A DNA stretch of 64,000 nt from Desulfomonilaceae bacterium (GTDB lineage: Bacteria > Desulfobacterota > Desulfomonilia > Desulfomonilales > Desulfomonilaceae), in the NCBI GenBank assembly GCA_041662605.1, contig JBAZSD010000008.1, positions 101,608-165,607 on the forward strand, written 5' to 3'. The position numbers and the translations under genes were made by a program. Shown here one piece after another: positions 43,547 to 53,512 of the stretch. The number at the start of each line of letters is the position of its first letter. The first letter of the stretch is position 1. The notes under the pieces were generated by a model that saw nothing but the letters and a program-made list of their open reading frames with translations, had not been told where the DNA came from and did no database searches.

Positions 43547-43584
43547 TATGCGCCTTGTCTGTAAGATTTATCTTAAGGCGCATA
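43547..43584. repeat. Long inverted repeat between prmA and the small secreted-protein gene
   Basis: TATGCGCCTT (43547-43556) and AAGGCGCATA (43575-43584) pair perfectly over 10 bp; the 18-nt loop contains a second small stem (AAGAT-TT-ATCTT). There is no T-run on either side. It lies 27 bp past the stop of the 115-aa gene and may end or protect its message. Confidence 0.45.
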
Positions 43585-43610
43585 GAGTTTCTGAAGAAAA
43601 GGAATAAGTG

Positions 43611-43958
43611 TCAGTTTACAGTTTTCATACACTGCTGCGCCTGTTCGGATAACTGGCGGAAAAGTTGCCTCATCTGATTTTCCATCTGACGATTCTGGTC
43701 ATATTGTTGAAAGAGGTTATCCATGGCCTGGATGGTTCCCTGATTCTTAGTAAGTTGAGCCATATTCTGTATTTGCTGCATCAGGCCTTGCGCTACTTTA
43801 CTGTGCCATGTGGCCCGAGATTCATAGGCTCGAGCATTATTTACCAACTCCTGGCAGACATTTAAAGCCATCAGGTTATCTGAATAGACATTGGTAACGC
43901 TAGGAAAAGCTAAAAGAGAAATGGCCAATAATAGCAATGCTATGAATCTGAGGCTCAT
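43611..43958 (-). CDS. Small secreted Gln-rich protein of unknown function
   Basis: A 115-aa protein with a clear signal peptide (residues 1-27, LLLLAISLLAFPSVTNVYS). The mature part is helical and rich in Gln, Asn and Met (LMQQIQNMAQLTKNQ, QYDQNRQMENQMRQLFRQL), with two Cys (NVCQEL and QQCMKTVN) that could form a disulfide. I do not recognise the family. It is alone on the minus strand, followed by a hairpin, so it is probably its own transcription unit. A periplasmic chaperone-like or structural helix bundle would suit the composition, but that is a guess. Confidence 0.65.
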   Translation of the reverse strand: MSLRFIALLLLAISLLAFPSVTNVYSDNLMALNVCQELVNNARAYESRATWHSKVAQGLMQQIQNMAQLTKNQGTIQAMDNLFQQYDQNRQMENQMRQLFRQLSEQAQQCMKTVN

Positions 43959-44181
43959 TCTGTCACCTCGTGTTTTTTAAGGATCTATAGCACCATCAAT
44001 GATATAATGCAACTAATTTATAATTATTTATGCACATCATATTGTTTTTTAGAATGTAAATATGATGTTGTTCGGTAAAGTTTCCTCTTTTAAGGAAATC
44101 TTTTTGCATATCGCTTTTCACGTGATATTTCTATAATGTTATAAACAAGCTTTTGCTTAGACCCTTTTCTGGAGGACTAAG

Positions 44182-45225
44182 GTGCAAGACCCTTTTAGAA
44201 CTATAGAATGGCGGGAAAACCATATAAGACTTCTTGATCAGACATTGCTGCCCAGGGAAGAAAAGTATCTCGAAATATATGATGTTGATGTTCTCTGCGA
44301 CGCTATAAAGAAGCTCTCGGTGCGTGGCGCGCCTGCCATAGGTGTCGCGGCGGCCATGGGGGTAGCTCTGGGTATGTTGGAAGTCGGAATCGACAGGGCT
44401 AAAGACGCGCCTAATCATTTTGAACATGTCTGTTCTAAAATTGGCAAGACCCGTCCCACAGCGGTAAATCTCTTTTGGGCGCTGGAACGCATGAAAAATG
44501 TCTTTTACACAAACAGGGGATCAACTCTTCCTAATATTCAGGCGATTCTTGTTCAAGAAGCTGTATCAATTGAAGCCGAAGACAGACGGCTGTGTGAGCT
44601 TATAGGAATGCACGGCCAAGGTCTGTTCAAGGATGGGGATGTTATTCTGACACATTGCAACGCCGGGGGACTTGCCACCGCTGGTTACGGAACCGCATTG
44701 GGAGTAATCCGAGCCGCTTTTGAAACGGGCAAGAAAATCCGGGTTTATGCTGATGAAACCAGGCCTTTGAATCAGGGATCGAGAATCACTGCGTGGGAGT
44801 TAATGAAACTCGGAATACCCGTGACCGTAATTACGGACAATGCCGCAGGGGCAATAATGCAGTCCGGTGAAATAACCAAGGCTATTGTCGGAGCCGACAG
44901 GATAGCCGCCAACGGCGATACAGCGAACAAAATAGGCACATACTCTGTAGCAGTACTGGCGAGTCGACATGCTATACCTTTTTATGTCGCGGCCCCCTTG
45001 TCTACCATAGACATTTCCTTGTCTTCAGGGAAATTTATACCCATTGAGGAGCGAGATCCGATTGAGGTTACCAGTATTTGTGGAGTTCCCGTGGCCCCTG
45101 AAGGTGTAGCGGCAAGAAACATAGCGTTTGACGTCACGCCTGCGGAACTCATTTCCGGTATAATCACTGAAAAAGGGATTGCGACAAAGCCATTTACAGA
45201 TTCTATCGCTATCCTTTTTTCGTAA
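44182..45225 (+). CDS. mtnA: Methylthioribose-1-phosphate isomerase MtnA
   Basis: The second step of methionine salvage: converts methylthioribose-1-phosphate to the ribulose form. [20 protein letters not shown] near the start, the catalytic Cys in [19 protein letters not shown], and the catalytic Asp in [19 protein letters not shown] identify the eIF2B-like family as MtnA type. The length of 347 aa is normal. The start is a GTG with GGAGGA 5 bp upstream. The next gene starts 8 bp after the stop. No other salvage gene is in the window. A TATAAT box at 44132-44137 lies upstream but lacks a well-placed -35. Confidence 0.93.
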   Translation: MQDPFRTIEWRENHIRLLDQTLLPREEKYLEIYDVDVLCDAIKKLSVRGAPAIGVAAAMGVALGMLEVGIDRAKDAPNHFEHVCSKIGKTRPTAVNLFWALERMKNVFYTNRGSTLPNIQAILVQEAVSIEAEDRRLCELIGMHGQGLFKDGDVILTHCNAGGLATAGYGTALGVIRAAFETGKKIRVYADETRPLNQGSRITAWELMKLGIPVTVITDNAAGAIMQSGEITKAIVGADRIAANGDTANKIGTYSVAVLASRHAIPFYVAAPLSTIDISLSSGKFIPIEERDPIEVTSICGVPVAPEGVAARNIAFDVTPAELISGIITEKGIATKPFTDSIAILFS

Positions 45226-45233
45226 GGAATTTT

Positions 45234-46835
45234 TTGAATTCCATGAATCTATCAATTTTAGATCAGAAGACAAAGAATAAAATAGACGCGTTGCAAATAG
45301 TGGACGCAACTTCCGGAAAAACTATCTCTTCATCGGATGCCGGTCCTGTCATAAATTCGCTGAGAAGGGAAAACCTAACACTTGATACGGATCTCTACGA
45401 ACTGACCATGTCGGCGGGTTACCGTCTACTCGGGCGAGGCAATTACCAGGCGTGTTTTGATTTGTATTACAGGCAAAATCCCGATGACGGGGGGTTTTGT
45501 GTGTTCTCAGGACTGGAAAGTGTCATCAGCTATATAAACAATCTGGCTATTTATCCTGACGATATTGAATATTTGGCAAGCACTGGAATTTTCTCCGAGG
45601 AAGCCCTTGAAGCGCTTGCATCGGGAGTTTCTTTTTCAGGTGACGTGTGGGCTGTGCCAGAGGGAACTCTAGTTTTTCCGAATGAGCCTCTGATTAGAGT
45701 CGTGGGGCCAATTGCGGAAGCTCAGATTCTGGAAACCACCTTACTAGCGTTGGTTGGACATCAAACGCTCATAGCCACCAAAGCCGCCAGGCTTTGTACG
45801 GCAGCCAAAGGAGACCCCGTGGTCGATTTTGGCACGAGGAGGGCTCATGGAACACAAGCAGCGCTCTACGGAGCCCGCGCGGCCTATATTGGAGGATGCG
45901 ACGGGACGTCCAATGTGAAGTCGGGTAAATTATTCGGAATTCCCGTCAGGGGCACTCACGCTCACAGTTGGGTTGAAAGTTTTGAAAATGAGATAGAAGC
46001 CTTTAGAGGGTTCGGCCGTGTTTTTCCAGATAATTGTGTCCTACTTGTAGACACTTACGACACAATACAAGGAATCAGAAACGCTATTCAGGTTGGCCGT
46101 GAGCTTGACCTAAAGGGTAAGAGACTCAGTGGCGTCAGGATAGATAGCGGCGACCTTGCTTATTACTCCAAAGTCGCCAGACAAATGCTCAACGATGCGG
46201 GATTTGGCGAAACAAAAATCCTGGCGAGTAGTGACCTGGATGAATGGTTGATTGAAAGCCTCAAACAACAGGGAGCCCAGATTGACATTTGGTGTGTCGG
46301 GACCAGACTCATGACTTCTTATCAAACCCCTGCGTTGGGCGTCGTATACAAACTAATGGCGGTAGATCGCGGAGACGGGAAGCTCACGCCAAGAATCAAG
46401 ATTTCCCACAATCCGAATAAGGTGACCAACCCGGGTATCAAGAAAATTTTCCGATTCTTCAACGGAGGGAACCGGATGATAGGGGATCTGTTAACTCAGA
46501 TTGATGAACCGATTCCCCACTCAAGACCGATTATGGCGCATCATCCCATGTACGATTATATGAAAAAGGTTTATAAGCCTCCTTTTAAGACAATGGAGCT
46601 TATGGTTCCGATTTTTAGAAATGGTCGGCAAGTTTATAAATGTCCCCCCCTCTTGGAAATCAGAACACGGGCTTTACAGCAATTGGAAGCGCTTGAACAG
46701 GAGTTCAAGAGATTTTCCAACCCGCATATATACAAAGTTTCTCTTTCTGAAAAACTTTACAGAGTAAAGAAAAACCTCCTCTCATTCCATCGTGAGAAAT
46801 TAAAAGCCGAAAAAAAGCGCCTCAAAATACCGTGA
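45234..46835 (+). CDS. pncB: Nicotinate phosphoribosyltransferase
   Basis: This enzyme joins nicotinate to PRPP in the NAD salvage path. Hallmarks are LTLDTDLYELTMSAGYRL, FGTRRAHGTQAALYGARAAYIGGCDGTSNV, GTHAHSWV, LLVDTYDT, VRIDSGDLAYYS and WCVGTRL. The length of 533 aa is at the long end and includes a basic C-terminal tail (KLKAEKKRLKIP). The start is either TTG at 45234, 4 bp after AAGGAA, or ATG at 45243. It is coupled to mtnA by an 8-bp gap; both work on ribose-phosphate salvage, which may explain the pairing. Confidence 0.92.
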   Translation: MNSMNLSILDQKTKNKIDALQIVDATSGKTISSSDAGPVINSLRRENLTLDTDLYELTMSAGYRLLGRGNYQACFDLYYRQNPDDGGFCVFSGLESVISYINNLAIYPDDIEYLASTGIFSEEALEALASGVSFSGDVWAVPEGTLVFPNEPLIRVVGPIAEAQILETTLLALVGHQTLIATKAARLCTAAKGDPVVDFGTRRAHGTQAALYGARAAYIGGCDGTSNVKSGKLFGIPVRGTHAHSWVESFENEIEAFRGFGRVFPDNCVLLVDTYDTIQGIRNAIQVGRELDLKGKRLSGVRIDSGDLAYYSKVARQMLNDAGFGETKILASSDLDEWLIESLKQQGAQIDIWCVGTRLMTSYQTPALGVVYKLMAVDRGDGKLTPRIKISHNPNKVTNPGIKKIFRFFNGGNRMIGDLLTQIDEPIPHSRPIMAHHPMYDYMKKVYKPPFKTMELMVPIFRNGRQVYKCPPLLEIRTRALQQLEALEQEFKRFSNPHIYKVSLSEKLYRVKKNLLSFHREKLKAEKKRLKIP

Positions 46836-47185
46836 TCTGAAAATCTGGGGCCCTTTTGGAGCAGGACTTTAGCTTTGCGGCCTTCTCCCTGGAGTACCAG
46901 GTAGAGTTGCCGCATCAGCTCTTCTCCTGTTCTCATAACACTTGACAAAGTCCGGCATGGCGCCCATCTGAAAGACTCAGACAAAGTATTTTGCGTTATT
47001 TGACCGGTGTTTCCAGTTTTTTAAGAAGTATCCGGGACTATTTACTTAAACAAAGTGGCCGAAGAAGCGTTTTAGGCGCATAAACCGACTGAAAGGCGGA
47101 CGGAAAAGCCAAAAATTAGTATTGAATATAGTAAGTATTAATAATGCTGATGGATAGCGATTGAGTAAAATTGCCGGAGGCGGAC
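46836..47185. other. 350-bp intergenic region before grpE
   Basis: No gene can be supported. A perfect TTGACA at 46942-46947 is present, but 17 bp later stands CATCTG, a poor -10 box. I saw neither a CIRCE inverted repeat nor a clear sigma-32 promoter, so the heat-shock control of grpE-dnaK cannot be read here. Confidence 0.4.
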
Positions 47186-47791
47186 GTGGTAGGTAAAAAA
47201 AACGATAATAGTAAAAAAACTGTCGAATCCGATGGCGCGGGGCGACTTGAACCTCACGGGTCGACTGATGTGATAGCGGTTGACGAAGATTTTCTATCTC
47301 AGAAATCGGATTTGGATGATTCGAAAGAAAGCGCTTTTGACAAAGTGCTGAAAGAATCTGAGGAAAACCGGGATAGATGGTTACGTTCGGTGGCTGAGTT
47401 AGAAAATTTCAAGAAACGTTCCCTGCAGGAAAGATCTAAGTTATTGAAATATAAGGACGAAGATTTACTCAGAGAGCTTTTACCTGTGGTTGATAATTTG
47501 GAAAGAGCGCTCAGTAACAGCCCCAAAGATGACATGGAAAATCCGCTGACTCAAGGAGTCAAGATGGTGCTGAGAATGTTTGCAGAAGCGTTGAAAAAGT
47601 ATGGTGTAACTGAAATTGAGGCCTTAGGCGCCGGCTTTGATCCTCAGTTTCACGAGGCCATCGCCCAAGAACCTTCAGCAAAAGGGCCATCCAACTTGGT
47701 GACCAGAGAACTTGAGAAAGGCTATATGTATAAAGACCGATTGTTGAGACCGGCGAAAGTCATAGTGTCAACAGCGGCTAAATTAAATTGA
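47186..47791 (+). CDS. grpE: Nucleotide exchange factor GrpE
   Basis: The co-chaperone that releases ADP from DnaK. A charged disordered N-tail is followed by the long helix (RDRWLRSVAELENFKKRSLQERSKLLKY), LLRELLPVVDNLERAL, and the C-terminal beta wing (GAGFDPQFHEAIAQ, KGYMYKDRLLRPAKVIVS). The start GTG at 47186 has GGAGG at 47176-47180; the frame is open to a TTG at 47171 without a ribosome site. It has 201 aa. dnaK follows after 57 bp; dnaJ does not follow. Confidence 0.95.
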   Translation: MVGKKNDNSKKTVESDGAGRLEPHGSTDVIAVDEDFLSQKSDLDDSKESAFDKVLKESEENRDRWLRSVAELENFKKRSLQERSKLLKYKDEDLLRELLPVVDNLERALSNSPKDDMENPLTQGVKMVLRMFAEALKKYGVTEIEALGAGFDPQFHEAIAQEPSAKGPSNLVTRELEKGYMYKDRLLRPAKVIVSTAAKLN

Positions 47792-47848
47792 AATGTTTTT
47801 CAACGAATTTACGTTATTCAAATGACCCAAAACGGCTAGGAGGCTAAA

Positions 47849-49783
47849 ATGGCGGGAAAAGTCATTGGCATAGATTTAGGAACCACGAATTCGTGTGTAG
47901 CGATTCTTGAAGGCGGCGATCCGGTAGTTATCGCAAATTCCGAAGGCGGCCGTACGACACCTTCGATGGTGGCGTTCACAGACTCAGGGGAACGACTAGT
48001 CGGACAAGTGGCGAAGAGGCAAGCCATCACGAATCCGGAAAACACCTTATTCGCCATAAAGAGACTGATTGGTCGAAAATTCGATTCCAAAGAAGTTCAG
48101 GACGATATCAAGGTTTGTTCCTATAAGATAGTTCGCGGTAAAAACGACGAAGCAGCGGTAGAAGTCAGAGGTCGGGACTACACCCCGGCGGAAATTTCCG
48201 CCATGATTCTTCAAAAGATGAAGAAGACGGCAGAGGATTACCTCGGAGAAGAAGTTAAGGATGCAGTCGTTACCGTTCCTGCGTATTTTAATGATTCTCA
48301 GAGACAGGCTACAAAAGACGCCGGCCGAATAGCTGGGCTCAACGTTCTTCGGATCATCAATGAGCCGACTGCCGCTTCACTTGCTTATGGGCTCGATAAG
48401 AAGAAAGAAGAAAAGGTCGCTGTTTTTGACTTAGGTGGAGGAACTTTCGATATTTCAGTCCTGGAGATCGGGGATGGCGTTTTTGAAGTCAAATCAACAA
48501 ACGGTGACACTCATTTGGGCGGAGAAGATTTTGATCAGAGAGTGATGGATTACCTGGCTAACGAATTTAAGAAGGATCAGGGAATCGATTTACGTAATGA
48601 CAAGATGGCTCTTCAGCGACTCAAAGAGGCGGCGGAAAAAGCCAAGATAGAGCTTAGCTCTTCAATGGAGACCGATATTAATCTGCCATTCATCACAGCG
48701 GACGCCGCTGGCCCTAAACATCTAACGATGAAGCTCACAAGGGCCAAACTGGATTTATTGGTTCAAGACTTGATTGAAAGGACTGTTGGGCCTTGCAAGG
48801 CCGCCATGAAGGACGCAGGGGTGACTCCTGATCAAATAAATGAGGTTATCCTTGTCGGTGGTATGACGAGGATGCCGGCCGTTCAGGCAAGAGTGAAGGA
48901 GCTTTTTGCGAAAGAACCCCACAGAGGGGTTAACCCCGACGAAGTTGTGGCCGTGGGGGCTGCGATTCAGGGAGCCGTCCTCAGAGGAGAAGTCAAGGAT
49001 GTCCTCTTGTTGGACGTCACACCTTTGTCTCTTGGTATCGAAACATTGGGAGGAGTATTCACAAGACTTATCGAAAAGAATACCACGATCCCAACTAGAA
49101 AAAGCCAGACCTTCTCTACCGCGTCGGACAACCAGCCGTCCGTGTCAATTCACGTATTGCAGGGTGAGCGCGAAATGGCTGCTAGCAACAAGACTCTGGG
49201 CCGTTTCGAACTGGTTGGAATTCCACCGGCGCCACGTGGGCTGCCGCAAATCGAAGTCACGTTTGACATCGACGCGAACGGCATTGTTCATGTTTCCGCT
49301 AAAGATCTCGGAACAGGAAAGGAACAGTCCATCAAGATCACCGCATCTAGTGGAATGACTGAAGAAGAGATTCAGAGGATGGTCAAAGACGCGGAATTGC
49401 ACGCTGAAGAAGACAGAAACAAACGTGAACTGATAGATGCGAGAAATCAGGCTGACTCCACAATTTACATGACTGAGAAGTCATTGAAAGAACACGGAGA
49501 CAAAGTTGATTCATCCGTTAAAACCGCTATTGAAGCGGCCATAACTAAGACTAAAACAGCTATGGAAGGTTCGGACGCCGCAGCAATAAAGGCGGCTATG
49601 GAAGAGCTACAGCAGGCGTCCCACAAACTGGCTGAAGCTATGTATTCTCAGGCGTCCGCATCTGGTGGCGCAGGCCCCGAGGCTGGAGCCGGATTTGAAT
49701 CTGGCCAATCTCAGTCAGGCCCTAAACATGAAGAAGATGTGGTTGACGCTGATTTTGAAGAGGTAAAAGACAGCAAGAAATAG
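47849..49783 (+). CDS. dnaK: Chaperone protein DnaK
   Basis: The Hsp70 chaperone. [18 protein letters not shown] (phosphate 1), [42 protein letters not shown] (phosphate 2), [15 protein letters not shown] (adenosine), and [16 protein letters not shown] at the linker are all normal. The C-terminal lid ends in a Gly/Ser-rich tail and VDADFEEV. The length of 644 aa is typical. An AGGAGG site stands before the ATG, and a strong terminator follows. Confidence 0.98.
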   Translation: MAGKVIGIDLGTTNSCVAILEGGDPVVIANSEGGRTTPSMVAFTDSGERLVGQVAKRQAITNPENTLFAIKRLIGRKFDSKEVQDDIKVCSYKIVRGKNDEAAVEVRGRDYTPAEISAMILQKMKKTAEDYLGEEVKDAVVTVPAYFNDSQRQATKDAGRIAGLNVLRIINEPTAASLAYGLDKKKEEKVAVFDLGGGTFDISVLEIGDGVFEVKSTNGDTHLGGEDFDQRVMDYLANEFKKDQGIDLRNDKMALQRLKEAAEKAKIELSSSMETDINLPFITADAAGPKHLTMKLTRAKLDLLVQDLIERTVGPCKAAMKDAGVTPDQINEVILVGGMTRMPAVQARVKELFAKEPHRGVNPDEVVAVGAAIQGAVLRGEVKDVLLLDVTPLSLGIETLGGVFTRLIEKNTTIPTRKSQTFSTASDNQPSVSIHVLQGEREMAASNKTLGRFELVGIPPAPRGLPQIEVTFDIDANGIVHVSAKDLGTGKEQSIKITASSGMTEEEIQRMVKDAELHAEEDRNKRELIDARNQADSTIYMTEKSLKEHGDKVDSSVKTAIEAAITKTKTAMEGSDAAAIKAAMEELQQASHKLAEAMYSQASASGGAGPEAGAGFESGQSQSGPKHEEDVVDADFEEVKDSKK

Positions 49784-49808
49784 ATTTTTTTGGACAAACC
49801 CTGGTTTG

Positions 49809-49844
49809 AAAGGGAGCTTTCACAAAGAAAAGCTCCCTTTTTTT
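49809..49844 (+). terminator. Rho-independent terminator of grpE-dnaK
   Basis: A perfect 12-bp stem (49809-49820 with 49829-49840) with an 8-nt loop runs into seven T, 25 bp after the dnaK stop. Confidence 0.92.
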
Positions 49845-50000
49845 GTTCTCCGAATTGGGATTTGATCTTAGGGCTCATGATATGTTATTCTATAAAGATA
49901 TTTTTTGAATAAAGGTTTTTCTTCAACCTCATTTAAGAAATCGTAAAATCTGAATTAAGAGTACGCGTCGTTAAGATTTGACTCGTCGAGGACCCCGTTC

Positions 50001-51323
50001 ATGGCCGAAGTTATACCTTTCAAAATGGTGCATTACAACCCGGACCGCTCAGAAGACCTGAGTAATCTTATTACTCCTCCATATGACATCATATCTCCGG
50101 AACAACAGGAATTCTTCTACAATAGCTGCCCTCATAACATCATAAGGTTGGTTCTTGGCAAGCGATTCGCCAATGACACAGCGGACAACAACAGGTATAC
50201 GAGAGCCGCAATTACGCTCAGGAACTGGATGCGTGACAATGTTCTGGTCAGACGATCAAAACCCGGATTCACTCTTTATCAAATGGATTTCAGAGAACCT
50301 GAAGGCGAACGGAGGAGACTGGACGGTTTGGTCGGTTTGGTTAAGGTCGGCGATTACGGTGTTGGGAAAGTTCTGCCTCACGAAAAGACCTATGTGGGAC
50401 CTAAAAAGGATCAGTTGGAATTATTGCGTGCCTGCCGGGCGAATTTCACTCCCATCCACGCGATGTTTGACGATCATGATGAAGTTGTCATGCAACTGTA
50501 CCAATCTCTTTTGAGAACAAAACCGGAACAGGAAGTTCAAGATTCGGACAACATAGTTCACCGAACGTGGAACGTGAGTGACGAAAAAACAGTTAAAGAG
50601 ATCACCGAATTCTTAGGAGATAAGAGCCTGTTCATAGCCGATGGGCATCACAGATATGAGACATCCTTAGCCTATTGTAATGAAATGGAAAATCTCAACG
50701 TTTCCGGGCCCGAGCATCCGCACAAATACGTGATGGCTTATCTCACCTCCATGTCTCATCCTGGCCTTACAATACTTCCCGCGCACCGGATGCTCAAGAA
50801 CATTGATAATTCATGTATGGCCGAATTTTCGACAAGACTTCGAGATCACTTTGATATTCATGAGATGGACTGTGATCTTAATGACTTGGAAAAGTCATCT
50901 CATGAACTTGCGCTGAAGTTGCATCAATACCTGGACGTGGGAGGACATTTTGGAATGGTTGTCCACGGAGAAAACAAATTTTTTCTGTTAAGCATGAAAA
51001 ATGATAGAACTGGACAGCCCTTGATCGCACATGATCTTCCTGAAGCCCTTGCCAATCTGGATGTGACCATACTTCGCGAGTTTATTCTAGGGCACGTATT
51101 TGGATTGGACAAAGAGAACTCGGAAGATCATATCGAATACACCCCTTCAATTTTCGACGCTGTAAACAGAACTCTCCGAGGGGATGTTCAAATAAGCTTT
51201 ATCCTCAACCCAACCCGGGTTGACCAAATGCGTAAAGCAGCGGAATTGGGGCAGAAAATGCCTCACAAATCCACTTACTTTTATCCCAAGATCTCATCCG
51301 GATTGGTGTTGAACGTATTTTGA
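50001..51323 (+). CDS. DUF1015 family protein
   Basis: A 440-aa cytoplasmic protein of the DUF1015 family, common in anaerobes and of unknown role. Typical stretches are VIPFKMVHYN...LSNLITPPYDIISPEQQ near the start, LPHEKTYVGPKKDQLELLRACRANFTPI, and FIADGHHRYETSLAYCNEM. The conserved ADGHHRYET looks like a metal or phosphate site. GAGGA stands 9 bp before the ATG. It forms a loose group with the methyltransferase and aminotransferase genes downstream; no function can be given. Confidence 0.85.
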   Translation: MAEVIPFKMVHYNPDRSEDLSNLITPPYDIISPEQQEFFYNSCPHNIIRLVLGKRFANDTADNNRYTRAAITLRNWMRDNVLVRRSKPGFTLYQMDFREPEGERRRLDGLVGLVKVGDYGVGKVLPHEKTYVGPKKDQLELLRACRANFTPIHAMFDDHDEVVMQLYQSLLRTKPEQEVQDSDNIVHRTWNVSDEKTVKEITEFLGDKSLFIADGHHRYETSLAYCNEMENLNVSGPEHPHKYVMAYLTSMSHPGLTILPAHRMLKNIDNSCMAEFSTRLRDHFDIHEMDCDLNDLEKSSHELALKLHQYLDVGGHFGMVVHGENKFFLLSMKNDRTGQPLIAHDLPEALANLDVTILREFILGHVFGLDKENSEDHIEYTPSIFDAVNRTLRGDVQISFILNPTRVDQMRKAAELGQKMPHKSTYFYPKISSGLVLNVF

Positions 51324-51392
51324 TCCTGATTGGATTGAATGTGGGTTGAATGACATGAATCGCATTAGTGTGATTATGAATCGGGACTGATT

Positions 51393-52136
51393 TTGCAGGA
51401 GCATTCAGAAACAATAGATGGCCTTTTTCGGAATAAGGTAAAGGTTATCCAGGCGTCCAAAGGTTACCGGGTGTCGGAGGACGCCATCATCCTAACCTGG
51501 TTTGTGAGACCGCACGAAGGAGATCTGATTCTTGACGCAGGGGCGGGTTGCGGCGTTATTGCTTTTGGTCTGGTAATAAAAAACCCGTCAGTCAAAGTAG
51601 TCGGTTTGGAAATTCAGGAAGGTCCAATCGGTCGGGCTCAACGAGGAGTAATACTCAACAACCTTGTTTCAAAGGTATTCATGTTGCGGGGAGATCTCAG
51701 AAAAGCTGATCTGTTTTTTCGTCCTCACACATTCAACATGATCGTGTCCAACCCCCCTTATTACCAATCAGGTTCCGGACGAGTAAGTTTATTGAGTGAA
51801 AAGGCCCTTTCCAGACATCAGATAATGATGCCATTGACTGATTTATTTCTGGTGTCTTCGCGTCTGTTGAAATCGACAGGTAGATTTTGCCTGATTTATC
51901 CAGCCAACGGGTCGGGTCAGCTAGATAGGGCGGCGGCTCTTTCGGGCCTGAAAATAAATCGTAAGTTATGGATTCATACCCACGAAGAGTCGGAACCTGT
52001 TCTTTTGTGCGTGGAGGCGTGTCAATCAACTCAGGATAACTATTTGACTGAAGACAGGATTTGTCTATACCATTCTAATAATGTCAGGACTCCTCAGGCA
52101 GAGGCTATTCTTGCCGGGGAAGAATTTGTGTTCTAA
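51393..52136 (+). CDS. TrmN6-like N6-adenine methyltransferase
   Basis: A SAM-dependent methyltransferase of 247 aa. The SAM loop is LILDAGAGCGVIAFGLVIK, the acidic strand end VVGLEIQEG, and the catalytic motif is NPPYY (MIVSNPPYYQSGSGR), marking N6-adenine or similar chemistry. The start SETIDGLFRNKVKVIQASKGYRVSEDAIILTWF is like the YfiC/TrmN6 group that modifies A37 of tRNA-Val. The start is a TTG with no clear ribosome site. A terminator hairpin follows the stop. Confidence 0.8.
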   Translation: MQEHSETIDGLFRNKVKVIQASKGYRVSEDAIILTWFVRPHEGDLILDAGAGCGVIAFGLVIKNPSVKVVGLEIQEGPIGRAQRGVILNNLVSKVFMLRGDLRKADLFFRPHTFNMIVSNPPYYQSGSGRVSLLSEKALSRHQIMMPLTDLFLVSSRLLKSTGRFCLIYPANGSGQLDRAAALSGLKINRKLWIHTHEESEPVLLCVEACQSTQDNYLTEDRICLYHSNNVRTPQAEAILAGEEFVF

Positions 52137-52137
52137 T

Positions 52138-52162
52138 CGCCCTGTTTGGGTTAGGGCGTTTT
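52138..52162 (+). terminator. Rho-independent terminator after the methyltransferase gene
   Basis: CGCCCT (52138-52143) pairs with AGGGCG (52153-52158) around a 9-nt loop, followed by TTTT. It stands 2 bp after the stop codon. Confidence 0.65.
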
Positions 52163-52206
52163 GTCACATATAATTGGAAAGATTCCGAGTTTTTCAGGAG
52201 GCGAAT

Positions 52207-53433
52207 TTGGAAGAGTTTAGTAGAATCAAAAGACTACCTCCCTATGTCTTTCAGGTCGTCAATGACCTTAAGATGAAGCTCAGAAGAGCTGGTGAGGACA
52301 TAATCGATTTGGGTATGGGTAACCCTGATATTCCAACCCCAGATCACATAGTTGACAAATTAATTGAGGCCGCCCAAAACGGAAAGAATCACAGATATAG
52401 CGCGTCCGCTGGTATACCGAAATTAAGATTGGCGTTTGCGAATTGGTGGCAGAGACGATATGGCATAGAGCTGGACCCGGATTCAGAGATCGTGGCCACC
52501 ATGGGAGCCAAAGACGCTTTGGCTCATCTTGTCCTGGCTATCGTTAATCCAGGAGATGTAGTTTTTGTGCCTTCCCCAACATATCCTATCCACCCATACT
52601 CAGTGGTTATCGCCGGTGGGGATCTAAGGCATATACCGATCAGACCGGACCGTGATTTCTTTGAAGATCTCAAGGCTGCGGCCCGCTTGACCTGGCCTTT
52701 GCCAAAACTGTTGATCATTTCATTCCCTCACAACCCCACAACAATGGTTGTGGACGAAGATTTCTTCAAACGCATTGTTGAGTTTGCGCACGAGTACAAG
52801 ATCATGATCATTCATGACTTTGCTTATGCGGATTTGACCTTCGACGGGTACAAGGCTCCAAGCTTTCTTTCTGTTCCCGGAGCTAAAGAAGTTGGAATCG
52901 AGACATTTTCATTGTCAAAGAGTTATTCAATGGCCGGTTGGCGAGTTGGTTGCGCCGCGGGTAACCCCCAGATGATTGATGCTCTTAGAAGACTTAAAAG
53001 CTATATAGATTATGGGATGTTTCAACCTATTCAAATTGCCGCCATTATAGCTCTGAATGAAAATCAGGATTGCGTGTCTGAAATCGTTTCGGAATATAAA
53101 GATCGTAGAGATGTGCTCTGTTCAGGGCTTCTGGACTGTGGGTGGTCCATAACTCCACCGAAAGGCACGATGTTTGTGTGGGCGGAGATACCGGAACAGT
53201 TTAGAAATATGGGGTCACTTGAGTTTTCTAAACTTATGACAGAAGAAGCGAAAGTAGCGGTAAGTCCCGGGATTGGGTTTGGACCTTTTGGAGATGAGCA
53301 TGTAAGATTTGCGCTTGTGGAAAATCGCATGCGTATCCATCAGGCTGTTCGTGGAATCAGACATTTTCTCAACAAGAACGACACAGACTCGCCGGAGGGG
53401 GAGATCCCCATGCCACAGTCAGTTGGGCTTTAA
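52207..53433 (+). CDS. Class I aminotransferase, AlaC-like (alanine transaminase)
   Basis: A PLP enzyme of 408 aa. [21 protein letters not shown] at the start is typical of the AlaC (YfdZ) group, which moves the amino group between glutamate and pyruvate. Others in view are [14 protein letters not shown], the PLP lysine in [14 protein letters not shown] and PHNPTTMVV. An LL-diaminopimelate aminotransferase is a close alternative. The open frame runs to a TTG at 52174, but the TTG at 52207 has AGGAGG at 52196-52201, 5 bp away, and matches the family N-terminus, so it is chosen. It stands directly before hom, so may share its regulation. Confidence 0.85.
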   Translation: MEEFSRIKRLPPYVFQVVNDLKMKLRRAGEDIIDLGMGNPDIPTPDHIVDKLIEAAQNGKNHRYSASAGIPKLRLAFANWWQRRYGIELDPDSEIVATMGAKDALAHLVLAIVNPGDVVFVPSPTYPIHPYSVVIAGGDLRHIPIRPDRDFFEDLKAAARLTWPLPKLLIISFPHNPTTMVVDEDFFKRIVEFAHEYKIMIIHDFAYADLTFDGYKAPSFLSVPGAKEVGIETFSLSKSYSMAGWRVGCAAGNPQMIDALRRLKSYIDYGMFQPIQIAAIIALNENQDCVSEIVSEYKDRRDVLCSGLLDCGWSITPPKGTMFVWAEIPEQFRNMGSLEFSKLMTEEAKVAVSPGIGFGPFGDEHVRFALVENRMRIHQAVRGIRHFLNKNDTDSPEGEIPMPQSVGL

Positions 53434-53512
53434 AGTGAACCCAATACTTCAGGCTGATTTTTCAATGTTCAGATAGAAATCTTTAACTATTCGTTATGGA
53501 TTATTTAAACGG

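Noticed and set aside
46942..46970. TTGACA upstream of grpE as a promoter
   Set aside because: The hexamer 17 bp downstream (CATCTG) is too far from consensus, and 240 bp separate it from grpE without other support.
46757..46984. 75-aa minus-strand frame between pncB and grpE
   Set aside because: It partly overlaps the pncB end, has no ribosome site and resembles nothing known to me; more likely non-coding.
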